NCBI GenBank assembly: GCA_013365325.1
Contig: JABVXV010000067.1
Location: forward strand, 186,532 to 250,531
Source of the DNA: Dipetalonema caudispina
Lineage: Eukaryota > Nematoda > Chromadorea > Rhabditida > Onchocercidae
Length of the DNA stretch: 64,000 bases
Direction of reading: 5' to 3'
Shown here: one piece after another, positions 1-12,800 of the stretch
Numbering within the stretch: position 1 is the stretch's first letter
Layout: the number at the start of each line of letters is the position of its first letter
Made by a program: the position numbers and the translations under genes
Notes under the pieces: generated by a model
The model's input: the letters and a program-made list of their open reading frames with translations, nothing else
Databases searched by the model: none
What the model was told of the DNA's origin: nothing

Positions 1-290
1 CAGTCGGCGTTTTTTCATTTCTGACTTACTGAAAACGACTGACTACTGGATCAATTTTTATGACTAGTCATCACTTAAAATACTGAAAAAAGTATACATT
101 GCAACACGTATGGATTCAGTGTGGGTCATACGTTATATGTTTAATTAAAAAAATTGAAAGCCAATCAAAAAAATTCCGGGTTCTGTACAATTTTTATTTC
201 GGTTATGCTGTCTCAAGCATAACTGCAATTTGCACACGGTTTAAAAAAAACTGTTAAAAACGATGAAATAATCTTAAAATATGAATCTAC

Positions 291-3200
291 CTTCTCAGCT
301 CATCCCATCCTCGTTTTACTTCAGCTATTTGTAAAGTGATTCGATCGGCTGCATAATGTTTGCTAGCAATGAGCTGATTACCGATTTCAACCATCGATTT
401 TATGCGACCTTCATTAGCTTCCAACTCAGCATCAAATGTCAAATGCTTTTGCAGTTTAGCTCTACAAAAATCGATTATGACATGGAAGTGACAATAATTG
501 TCCAAAAGTGGCAATGCAAAATAATTCATTCCAGAAGCTTCAAGCATGTTGTGAAGACAGCAATACACTGGCAATTAAGATAGAGTAGAAGATATCAATG
601 ACAATATGCTAGCAAATAAAAATTACAATATAAAATTGTTAGGAGGTTACGTAATGGACCGGAATAAACGTACGACTTCACCGAAGTTTTGCTAAGGATA
701 TCGTAGATATATGCAATAAACCTGTTAACCAATGGTTCTAGCAAGTAACATTTTACTGAAATGAAACAGTGCATATCTTTGCTACCAATATTTTTTAACT
801 AAGGAAGATTGATCTTACCCTTTCAAAATCACCAATTTTCCATCAAGTGATAGCAACGAACCTTAAATTTGTTTGGTCTAAAAAACTTTCATCGTATGCA
901 AGTTGAATGTTTGCATTGATCCATGTCATCAGTTCACCACAGCTATCGATGAATTCATGCAGTTTGCGTGATTCATTCAACAATTCATGACGCCGTTTGC
1001 ATGAATCCATGAGCGCTGCATGCCGAGAGAGGACTGTGTCTCGGCTGAAAATCCGAAATTTCTTTTTTTTCTTGTTCCAGTGAAGCCAAAAAAAAAAAAA
1101 AAATTCTATCCTAAGGGAACTTTGATCCTGAATTATATTACAGATTGAAAAGCTAATATAATTTTTCTCAAAATAGTTTTTCCAATTATTGTAATGACGA
1201 TTGCTGTCAGCTTCATTCCAGTAACGTACATTTTCTCGATTTCATTGCGGTAATCGCCATCACACAGTGCTAACGAATCTGCATCTTTCTTTAAGGCGTC
1301 GATTTTATCACTCTGAGCAACAAGGGTTTTTTCGAAATCACTATGTTTCTTGAGTAATATATCAACCGCAACAATACTCTCGCCCATGTCTGCCTGAAAT
1401 AAGTACATAAATTAAAAAGTTTTTAAAATCTGTCCATGGCATTTATTAAATCATAAAACATGTATGAATGAAATAAGTATACAAGCAATAAATTAAAAGC
1501 TTTGCACAGAATTTTGGAGAGTACTTATCCATTCCGATGGGAAAAAAAGAAAATTCCAACTACAAATCGAATTTTCACCTGCTTCAGGAATGCTTCTTTG
1601 GATGCAAGCCATTGTTCAGCACGAGCAGCCTGGTCAGCAAACAGCTGACGATTTCGAGCTCGAGCTAACGCAACGTTTCGAGCCTCCCACGCTTGACGCA
1701 ACTGATGCTCCACATTTTGAAGTCGTTTCAAGGCTCGTTGTATTTCACCTTTGTGATCCGACTGCTTCGCAATCAATCTCGAGCTCCATTCCCGCAGTTC
1801 TGACATTTCACGCTGGAAAATGGAACTGTGATGAGAAATATGTAAAAATACTCACACCATTCATCAGAAATATAAATCACAGCATTTCTCTGTAAAAATA
1901 TGAATAATCGAAAGAACCTGCCGCCCATCAATTTCGGCGAGCTTCTCAACATGTCTAGCAATAAACGCGTCAGCATCTGGTACAGAACGTGGAACTTCTT
2001 GAGTTGTAAGTCGACTGAGGGCGTCTACTGCCCACATTTCAGCTTTCCGCATCGCATCGAGGAATTTGTGCAACTCACCAGATCCCATTAATGCTTGTCC
2101 TCTACAATATGTTATAAAAAGTATTACGTTCGCAAAAACAGCTGTCCAGCTGTCCTCAACATCAAACAAAAAACTTATTGCTTACTATTAAATTCCATAA
2201 AACTGAAGAAAAGCACAAGGGAATAACCTGGTTGTTGCTCGTTCAGCTAACTGTTTCCAAGAAGTTTCCAGTTTCTGCAGAGATTCAATAACTGTGTTGC
2301 AAAGTGGAGGTTTCTTGTCGAGCAGTTTCTGTGCCTCAATATCGTGCACCTAAAATGTTTGGAGCCAGTTATTTACTATTAAAATGCTTATTAGTGTATT
2401 TGCTCAAATATCAACTCGCTAATTAAAAATTGAAACGCAACAGCATTCCTTACCATGATATAACTTAAGAAATGCAAAGGAGAAGTACTTTCCTGAAAGA
2501 TTAAATTCAAATAGGAAATTCCTTTTGATTCCAGATTCATTTAAGTTTGCATAAACTTTGTAATTACACAACAGTAAAATCAATATGTAAGCTGTAACTT
2601 AAGCTTTTCATGAATAACAGTCATGTCCCTTTCCACTGCTTCCTGCTTACGTATCAATGTTTCGACGGAATGCAAATCTCTTCCAAGATCATCACTTGTG
2701 ACAGCAGTAAGCTTCTCTTGAATTCTTTCACAAGTGTCGTCAACATCGCGATTGAATGCATGGACTTCAAGTGCTGAACGGAGCTGTGAGCGGTATAAAC
2801 TTAGCTTGATCTGCACCTGCTTCCAACTAAAACCAAATAGGCTTTAGAAATGGTGATATTTGAATCGAAAAAAAAACAGATGATTCTACTGCTGCAGGAT
2901 TATTTTGCCGAGATTCAGAAATTTGCCATAAGAAAAGCAAAAATCGACTCTACAATTTTCCAGTGAGCAGAAGTTCTGTGCCCTTTGCCATCTTTATGAT
3001 ACCCCACTAACATTTTCGCACAAACAGCAATTTAAATTTTTTAAATCAAGGTAAACAGAACTAACGCTTCATTTAGTTCTTTAAGTTGTTGTTGCACTTC
3101 ATCCTTCGAAGATCGCCCTTGAGCAATCAGCTTTTGACCTAAACAATTCGCAGATTCAACGGAAGTTTGATCGACAGTTGCATCTGCTTGTGTGCCATCC

Positions 3201-3864
3201 AGTTTTTCCAATAATGCTTGGCAATGCTCCATATCACGACCCATCTTACCGGCACTGACCAGCAGTTCTCTTTCCTGGAAAATATTACCTCTTTGTTTGC
3301 TTAATTCACCTTTTATTCCGTACAACTAAATTAAAGTACAAATCCTATCACAAGTAAATACTAGATCATATTTGCATTCTAATACCAATATTTCAATATT
3401 TTAATTCTAGCGATTTACATTTTAAGACTAAAACTGCCAAGCCTTAACAATTTAAACAATTCAAATTTAACGAAAATATGTGAACAGATAACTAAATAGG
3501 AAAAACTCATTTATGCATACTTTTATCCATCGCATAACCCTTTCAACAAGTTGTTTGAAATCGAGCAAATCTCGAGCTTCTTCCAATGCACTACTTTGGT
3601 CACGTGACATAGCTACCAGCTCGTTCCATTTGTTAAGCATGGCACCCGTTCTGAATTCATTTCACTTTTAAAGTGACTGAGTGGTATTCAGTGCGATAAC
3701 AGTTGAATTGGAAAAAAAAAATTCCACATTTCCAACAAAACGAATAAAGTAAACCTCTTGTTAATGTCATGTCCATCATTCGTAGGTTTTGATGCTAGTG
3801 TTCGTGCCCGTATCCTAATTTCTTGAATTCGGGACTCATTTATTGACAATTCAGCTTCCATTGC
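291..3864 (-). other. sma-1: sma-1 exons 40-49: last spectrin repeats seen before the window edge
   Basis: Exons are 3755-3864, 3521-3650, 3066-3274, 2599-2826, 2228-2349, 1918-2101, 1579-1812, 1230-1393, 862-1044 and 291-461. Typical repeat motifs are [12 protein letters not shown] (1.59 kb), [12 protein letters not shown] (1.33 kb) and [21 protein letters not shown] (0.38 kb). The exon at 291 ends AG|gtagat in phase 2, so the next exon lies outside. Bases 1-290 are intron with no feature I can name. Confidence 0.88.
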
Positions 3865-6800
3865 CTGCAAAAATATGTAGATTGCTCACACCAGGTCATG
3901 GTTCAAAAATTTTGATACTAAAAACTGAGCTTCAAGGAAGTGAACTTCAAAGTAATAAAAACTAAAAAAACTAGAAAAGTTTTTTTTTTTTTTTATTCAT
4001 CAATCCAATAATTAAAATTTACGTTCAGTTCCGCTTAATATGAAATGTACTGAAATAGTCGTAACCATCTCGGAGGAGGAAATTATATAACCTGATGTTT
4101 TTGCAAGCGTTTCATTTTATCTTCGATACTTGTTAATTTCGCTTGTCTATCGCTCTCAGCATTTATTCGTTTCTGTTTATCATCAATCCAGTTTTCTATC
4201 TCCATCATATCACTATTGAAGCGAGCCAAATTCAATGCATCATCCAGAATACTCTTCCGTACATTCATTTGTACACGAAGCTGTGCGAGAGCTGTTTCCA
4301 CCTTGATAAAAAAATTACAGAAAATGAATGACAGTTCTTCCAAAGAGAGAAATTATCTCGAAACAAGAATATATCTGAAAATCGTGGAACGAAGTACCTC
4401 AAAATAACTCTTCAATCCTAAAAGTCATGGAAACTTCTGCAACATGCAGGGATACGACTGATACAGCATAACAGATGCTTATTTCTTTCAACTTCAATCC
4501 ATAAATAAAGCATTCTTTCAGAGCTAGTACCGCAATTAGGTTCAGTTATAAAGCAGTCATTCAGTTGACTCTTTTTACATCTGCTGTCAATGAAATTCTA
4601 CGTTATTTCAGGTCTTAACAATTTCTTTCTTAAAAAAAAAAATGCCCTTTTAAAACTAAAAAGTATTTAAAACCATAGCATAATTCTCAAATCTTCCTGT
4701 ACCTGTTTCATATACTGATCAATTTTAGAGGATTCAATATGTCTGGCAGCAATCAATTGTTTTGCTGTTTTTTGCAAAGCAATAACGCGATCATCAAGAG
4801 TTGAGAGTGCTTTTTGAAATGTCTCCACTTTTCTGATTTGACTTTCAACTTCCTCTACTGTTCCTCCAACCTCAAGTTGATGTCATAATAAGATATTCAT
4901 TTAATACTTCATAAAAACACAAGATCACATTCAATGAACAAATAGAGATGGGCATGATAGATTATTACCAGCCATAAAAACTATATGATTAACTAATAAA
5001 ACGGTAACAAACTTTATATTTCAGTTAAACTATATCCAGGATACCTGCGCACAACAAAGTGTTGCTTGTCGAGCTGCGATTGTAGCCAGAGTTTGTTTTG
5101 CTTCTCGCTGGAATGCATGCCATTCCCGTACCTGCGACAACCACTCGCGACGTATGGCCCATTCATCTCGGACTCGTTTCAAAGATTGGTCAACCTATAT
5201 AGGATGAAAAAAAATTCATGCATGTAAATTCATATACAGCTTCATACATAACACTAATGAGAGAAACAACAAAATCCTTTGGAATCTCTTTCAAATTTTG
5301 TTTCTTTGAAGTCCTCAAACTTTAATTTCTTTAAGATCCATTCAAATTAGATTTTCATTTTTTCTTAATAAACTATCTTTTGTTTTACCTGTTTCAATTT
5401 TACTGCAATTTCTGCACTTGCATAATGGTCTTTTGATATCATCTGTTCACCACGACTAGTTAATCGTGCAAAATCCGGTTCACGCGCCTCTATTTCAGCC
5501 TAGAACTTGAAAATAGAGAACTGATAAATCTCGTCACAATATGAAAGCAAACATCCTAAACAACCACGAACATAAGCATATACTACAAATTTACGCATAC
5601 GCTGATTAACCTTTACTAAGTCAACAAACCAGAGGGAAAGAATTAATGGACGATGAATTCGAACACTGTAAAATATTAGATTCAGTTGGTAAAACAAATC
5701 AGCACAACTTGCTATCTTGCTGCCAAGAACTTTTAGTATCGCATAAATAAGTACTTCAACCGTATAAGTAACCTACACGTTGAAAACTATATTTAAAAAC
5801 CGTATAATGAACTATTATTTGAAAAGAAAAGTTAAAATCATGTTGATCTGTCTAACTTTCGGAAGCACAAGTCATTTAATGTTTATATTGCTCCATTTTC
5901 CTTCCCTTTAAATAGCTTCCTTTAATTGTTATTTCGTGAGATGTTTTTAAATTACCTGCAGGCGAAGATGCTCCTTCTGCAACCATTCCGCATTTTGCAA
6001 ATCATGTACTGCTTGTTTACTCTGCATGTCTCTTACAATAACTTCTGTCCATGCTATCAAATCACGGGCCTACAAATTTAAATCATTACTATGTGACAGT
6101 TATGCAACGAGATTATGCAATGTTTTTTGGGTGCTGTTACCCGTAACGTAGCATGTGATGAAAAACGAAATTATCATACAACTTGAGAAGCTGTCAACTG
6201 GGAATGATTTCATTTCGGGTCTCACATTACAATATAAAGTTAAGGGCTAAAAAGAGAGGGAAAATAGACATTCATAGTTCATACCACTGTATTATTTGGA
6301 AAATCTAAATGCAAAAACTCTTATTAACCACTCACATTTACGTAAAAACGTTGAAAATCGTAAGCAGCTTTCAGCATATCGCGACGTGAAACGGTTGCGT
6401 CTTGCAGATCCTGCCAAGCTTCAGCCAGAGCTGCTTGTTGTGCCGTGATATGTTCCGCATTACCACCAGGATAAGTAGCCTTCAAGCGCGCGCTCTCTTC
6501 TAGTAGATCACGTAGCTGCTGCTCCATAGCACCAAGCTGATTTTCAAAAGCTTCATGCTTCAACCACAAGGAATGGACTTGTTTGATGTCTTTACCAAGT
6601 TCTGCAGGAATTGAAGCTTGCTTCTCAGCTATTCGTTCCTGATTCTCAGCTACATCGCGATTGAAACGATGCAATTCTTCGGCTGCTTCCAGCTTCTGAT
6701 CTCGACTTTCAATATAATCCAGTAGCAAAGACCAGACAGACCTAAATTTTTAAAACTGCTCATTCAAGATTCAAGTATTGTAAGCCCTTGACTGTACCTA

Positions 6801-9800
6801 AACTTCATGGAAGCCCTACTTATATCTCTTTCAGTGAACTACTATACTATTTTAAAAGGAAAGACATATCCCAACTAACGAATTTACTGGCCATAAAGTT
6901 CCGTGACAAGATAAGAATTTTAATATTGGTGAAATTCTATTTCATCCTAGCTTTAGGAAACGCAAGCCAACCATCACCTCCATTAAAATCATGAACAGAT
7001 TGCGCTAAGAGTCTAGTAAGACAAAAGATAAATCGGAAATAAGTCAGAAGTTATTCAGCCAAAAAATTGCAGTGTCCTGGGAAATAGCTGTTAGTCACCT
7101 GAGCTTTTCTTGTCGTTTCAAGATGTCACGAGCAAACGGTGGACTGCGTCTTAGTAATGCATTCGCTGCTGATTCACAATGTACAAATCTTTCGCTGCCT
7201 GTTTTGACGCTTTGCTTAAAATCTTCGAAACGGCTTTGTAATTCCTGAAATGTCTACCATTATGTTAGCAATGATCAGTAAGGTACTTCAATGTTTCATT
7301 TATCGTAAATGTTCGTTAAGCTTCCTGGGAATTTCACGCGAGTATTCTTCTGTTTTGAAGACCGTACCAATTCATAATTTTCAACATCACATTACCTTAT
7401 TGTTAAATTCTTAAAAATATTAAACAAATAGTTAGATTCGAATTAATATATCTGAAACAAAAACCAGCATCAGAAATTTGAAAAGCATTAGATTTTCTTG
7501 CATGAATTTCAACCGACCTTCAAATGCTCATAATCGATTCCGTAATCTTCGCTCATTGCAACTAGTAACTGTTCGTTGATCCATGCTTCTAAATCCTGAC
7601 TTTCTCGCAAATACTGGTATAAGTAGACTGCATTTTCAAGTTGTTGCCTTCTCTCGTTCGCCAAATTTGAAAGTGTTTCAAATTCTTTTTCTAGTTCCGC
7701 TTGCCTCGTAACAAATCGCTCATTGTTTGATCGATTCGATTTCTCCAACTCCTTACACTGAACTGCTAATTTCTGAAGCCACTGCCTGCAAAGCAAATAA
7801 AAATTAAACGAAAATGGCATTGTTCCTTATGAACTAGTATAAAGATAGTTCTACCGTTTGGACGCACGAAGTCCTCACAAGAGTAAAATAGCAGCTCAGT
7901 GCGCCAAATTTGAAAGGCATAATGCACTGAATGACTAAATGAACTAAAATTAATCATATAAGGTGTTAGTACTGAAGTTCTTGTCTCTCACCACAAATGT
8001 TTTTGTTAAGGGAAAATATTTCTACATTTGGTCCACTGAAAGCTGTTTTAAAAATGGGCAAATTGAATTCAATAATAAAATTTGATATACTGAGAGATGC
8101 ATGTAAGAAACCTACTTATATGTAATCATATCAGCTTGTAAAGCTTTATGTTTAGCCAACAACTTCTGCGCGGCATCTTCATCCTGACCGTAATCTTCTG
8201 ACGTTAACGCTCCCCGCTTTTCATTCATCCATGAATCGACCTAAATTCGACTGATTAGAAAATCAATGGAAGGCTTTGAAATGGTGCACTTTCAATTTGC
8301 ATTTCATTTCAAAGCCTTCCACAAAAATTTCTTACATGTAGATTTCATGAGCTACATCATATAAAAAATAAAATAGCTAAAGGAAGTATAATCCGTCACC
8401 TCGGCTGCATCAAACATGTATTGCTCTTCTTTCAATGCCCAATCTAACAAATTCTTCCGCTTTCGCATTAAATTATTCAAATGTGCCAAAGCTTCAGCAA
8501 GCTGTAATTAAAAAACCGAGTAATTAGAATGAAGAAGATACGTTACCTGAAAACATTGCACAAATATAAAAATGAAGTATACTTTAGATACAAACAATAC
8601 CTGTTCATATTTAGCGCGTATTTGTTCCTGGGCGTAATGCTTCTCTTTAATAAGGTTGCTACCACGACTCAGTGTCTGCTTGATATGAGGTAGTCGTGAT
8701 GCCACCTCTGTCTGTAAATTTGAAAATCTTTCCTATCAAAATTTGAAAAACAATTTTGATAAACACCATCTGAGAAAAAATAAACTGTATCCGGTATGTT
8801 ATAAACATGAAGAAAGAATCTAGAATATACGAAAACTTACTGTAACAGAAGAAAATTGAGAGTAAATCATTTATTGAGAAAAGGAATTGTTAAACAAAAA
8901 ACTGCAAAACTATTTATAATTATCTCAGTAGTTAGATTAAAAAACTTTGTATTAAAAACCAAAGATGAAGTTCTCCTAGTAAACATGTGACTATCTAGAA
9001 CCTCCAACTAACACCATCAACATTGTAAATGTATTTGAAAATATAGGATGACCTCCAACTGTTCATGTTTTTTTTGCATATTTGTGGCTTCTGTAAGAGA
9101 GCGGCCGGTTTCTTCGGATGATGCAATTGGAACCTTCTCCGAAATCCAGTGCATTTCACAATCTATATCAAACGATAGTTGATGCCATTTCAAGCTTTCT
9201 TCCAATGCCGTTCGACGATCTTTGGCTGGTTCCTTTAATGATTCAAACCTGAAAATTTCCACTATTATCGTAGTAAAACCATGCAGTTTCTGGATTTTTA
9301 CAATTACTTCGAAGTACAACTCATTCATGAATGAGTAAAATGACCACGACCATTTTGCAAAGATTTTATTATCCGGAAATTTCGAATTTCTAATTTGATG
9401 TCTAAATTTGAATCGAAATTTTTATCGTACTTTGAAAATGAAAACGATTGATGTTCATGATAAAAGTCTTCAATTCACGGAACTACGAGAGAACAGAAAT
9501 CAGATTTAACCTTTCAGTCAGTTTCTGTACAGTCTTCCTAATGGCGGTCGAATCGAAATGTCCCTGTTGTATCATGGCATTTGCTTTCTCCGTCATTTCA
9601 AGAGCTCTTTTTTCAAAAACAGCCATTTCTTTTTCCACGACAACCTGTTTATGGATGAGTTCCTTCACGCCACGCAAATCAGATCCTAAATCTTTCGAAT
9701 TCAAAGATGCTTGTATTTCGTCTAACTTCAAATGGGCATCATCCATGGCGCCGTTCAACCCTTTTTGATCTTCTGCTTGTCTCAAACATTCTCCTTTAGC

Positions 9801-12800
9801 ATTTGCTGCACGTAAGAGGTCAGACCATTCCAAGTTTACACAGTCTAGCAATCTCCGAATGGATTTCGACTCATAGTGCCGCGCCGCTATAAGCGCATTT
9901 CCTTCCTAAATGAAACATAAGTTAACGAATTACGAACAAAACCAGTGAGGAAGATGAAACTACAAACACATTTACTTTTTCAAACTCAATAGCACTCTTC
10001 ACCTTTCATTAAACTGTAGAAGTATATCAGAGAGATAACAGTACTCCAGTTATCCTGTTAATTCATTCAGTATACTGTTGTACACTATTTTTGAGCCATT
10101 ATAGAACTTAATCAAGCTGGTAACATTTTGTTCCTTTCAGACTTAGCAACATCAATATGATGCCATATTGACTTAAGTGAAGTCTCTCGTTTCAACGAAA
10201 TCGTTTATAAAACATTAATGATAGCAATTTTAAGATATTAACAAAGCCTAAGCTTACCGCATTCAATTCGTCTAAACGCGCAGCATTTGCTTTCAGTTCC
10301 GCCTCAAATGCTTTGTGTTTCAACAATTTCATAGTAATGGATGCTGTGTCTCGGTAAGAATCGTCATTTGCGATCTTTCTCTTTTCTGCTATCCATTGCG
10401 ACAACTCTTGAATATTTCGGCGTAAATTCTGATACTGAAGCGATGCTTCTAACTGTGCACGCCTCTTCGCCGCTGTTTGATGGACTACCGATCGACGAGC
10501 CAAAACATCATCACGGCGCTAAAATTTTAAGGAAATTGTTTCACTGAGTAAAGTAAGCGTTTCCCATGCTCTAAGCCACATAATAAACGAAAGAATTGTA
10601 CATTAAAAAAATGAATAAATTGAAGCAAACAGTATAATTGTAAATGCAGCAATGAGTATATTAAAAATGTGTTATTCACGTAAATTCTTGAACCATTTCT
10701 TGTTTACTCTAAATAGCTAACTGCGCACTTTTCTACTGAAAGCAGAGTAAAAGATGGTTTTAAAGCTCTTTGGAAGTGAATAGTTGCTTGCTTAAATTAC
10801 AAACGAAAGCATTTGTAAGTCAACCTTTTTAATGAAATCTGCTTCACTATGTTTTGCTTGGATCAGTTGATCGGCACCTCTCGCGAAAACTTTCAGTCGA
10901 TCTTCTTGAGCCCGAAGTTTTGCTTCGAAGTCCGAGTGACGTTTTAGTAAATTTTCAGCTGTTTCTACAGAATCCTGAATTGATTCAAACAGTCGATAAC
11001 ATAATGGAAATCCATTACATGCTGCTATAAAAAAGATAACAGAAATCTATGAAAATAAAACGGAATTACCGAATGGACCACCTATAATTCCAAAATCTTA
11101 ATATCCAAATCAGTGATCTTAATATCCAAATCAGTGAATCTTTAAAAATGTGACAAAATAGTACTCCAAGATTGGAAAGTTCTAAGAAAGCTTCATGTCC
11201 TTTTGTTGCTGCGTCAATTCTTTCTGCCTCCGTGTTTAGCAGCTGCAAATTTAAAAGTTCTTTCAGCCATCGCTCCTTTTCTTTCCATAAAGCATTGAGC
11301 GTTTGCTGTTCGCTATCTAACTTTTTCAAATTTCCCCTCACCTGAAAGATATTAATAAACATGCCATTACTCCAAGGATTTTTCATCAAATCTGTCAATT
11401 GAAGTCCATAATCGAACCTAAATTTCCAAATCTAATTAATATCTCAAATTTTTCCTAATACTTCCGAACATTTTCAATGACTAAAGATAATAAAATTTTG
11501 ATGGTTTTATCAACAGATTCCCACTGATTCATCAAATAGTCTTCCCACTAATCTCAAAATAAGATATTTAAAATCATTCGAATTTGTCCTTTTACACTTG
11601 AGTTTTTAAAGTTGGTAGACAAACATCGTTTAGCGTAGGATTTTTTTGCAGCAAGCGTTGTCCAAGATCGCGCACATAATCGAATTCGTATTTTTTGCCA
11701 CCTATATCATCGTTGAGCTCATAATGCTTTTTCAGCAGTTCTTCAGCTGATGAAACATCTACTGGTCGAGTATTATCAACAAGAGCTAACTTTGTTTTGT
11801 CAATCCATGTTTGCAAATTCCTGAAAAAAATTATTGGTTGCTGAGTAAAATTTTGTATGAAATTCAACAAGAAGCGGTAGAGGTCTGAAAGTTTAAAAAC
11901 ACGCGTACATCCTTAGAGCTCTAAACAAGAAGGTAATATAAATCAACTTAACTAATGGATGATGTGATTTTAAAAAGCACTGTTTTTATATGAAATGAGC
12001 AGACATCAATAAAGTTCCAGCAAAAACAGTGAAATATATTTATTTGCCAATATATCAACAAAACATTCCGAATATTTAAAGAAACAACAAAGACAAAACA
12101 TACTTCACAGCTCCGTCGAACATCTGATGTCCTTGGGTCTGCTCGGCTTCTTCAATACGTGCAGCTGATTTTTGCCGCAGCTCATCATGCATTTTAACTA
12201 ATTCCTTGATCATTTGTTCAATTCTCGCAGCTTCTTCAGGATGTTCTTTCTTTACCTGGAAACATTCATTGGTTCATTCAGTATTTTTAGCTTGATATTT
12301 TTGACAAATTCAAATGCATACTAAATTACTGAAACTAAAAGTGAGTATATGAATCTATCTGACGATCCTGCACAGTTGCAGGATCATATTTTGTCAAAAA
12401 AATAGACAAAATAAACCTCATCTGCGAGCTGCTGCAGGAAACGAATCTTTTCCTCCAATGGTTTAAGATCCTTTCCCAAATTTTGATAACGTTTTTGTAT
12501 TGCTTGAACAGCTTTCGGATCATTCATGTCAACCCTATGTTCAAGTAAGTCAAATTTATCTTGCATCCATGATCGCGCGTCTTCACATGTTTCATTAAAT
12601 GCTGCAACTCTTTCGGCTACTTCCTGGAATGATTATAGATGAAAAGCTGACAAATAAAACTAGCATGCTACAGTTGTATTGCTGATTTTCATCATTTCAA
12701 ATTTCTAGTCGTAATCTTACTAGAAATTTAAAACAATGAAATTTTGGCGATCTTTGATGCCCGCGACTGAAACACGTACAGAGTGTTCTGACACACGTCG

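Noticed and set aside
1590..1895. Plus-strand open frame of about 100 codons
   Set aside because: It lies antisense to clear spectrin exons (1579-1812), and its peptide has no sensible composition. Similar plus-strand frames at 9448, 10341 and 16150 are also shadows of spectrin exons.
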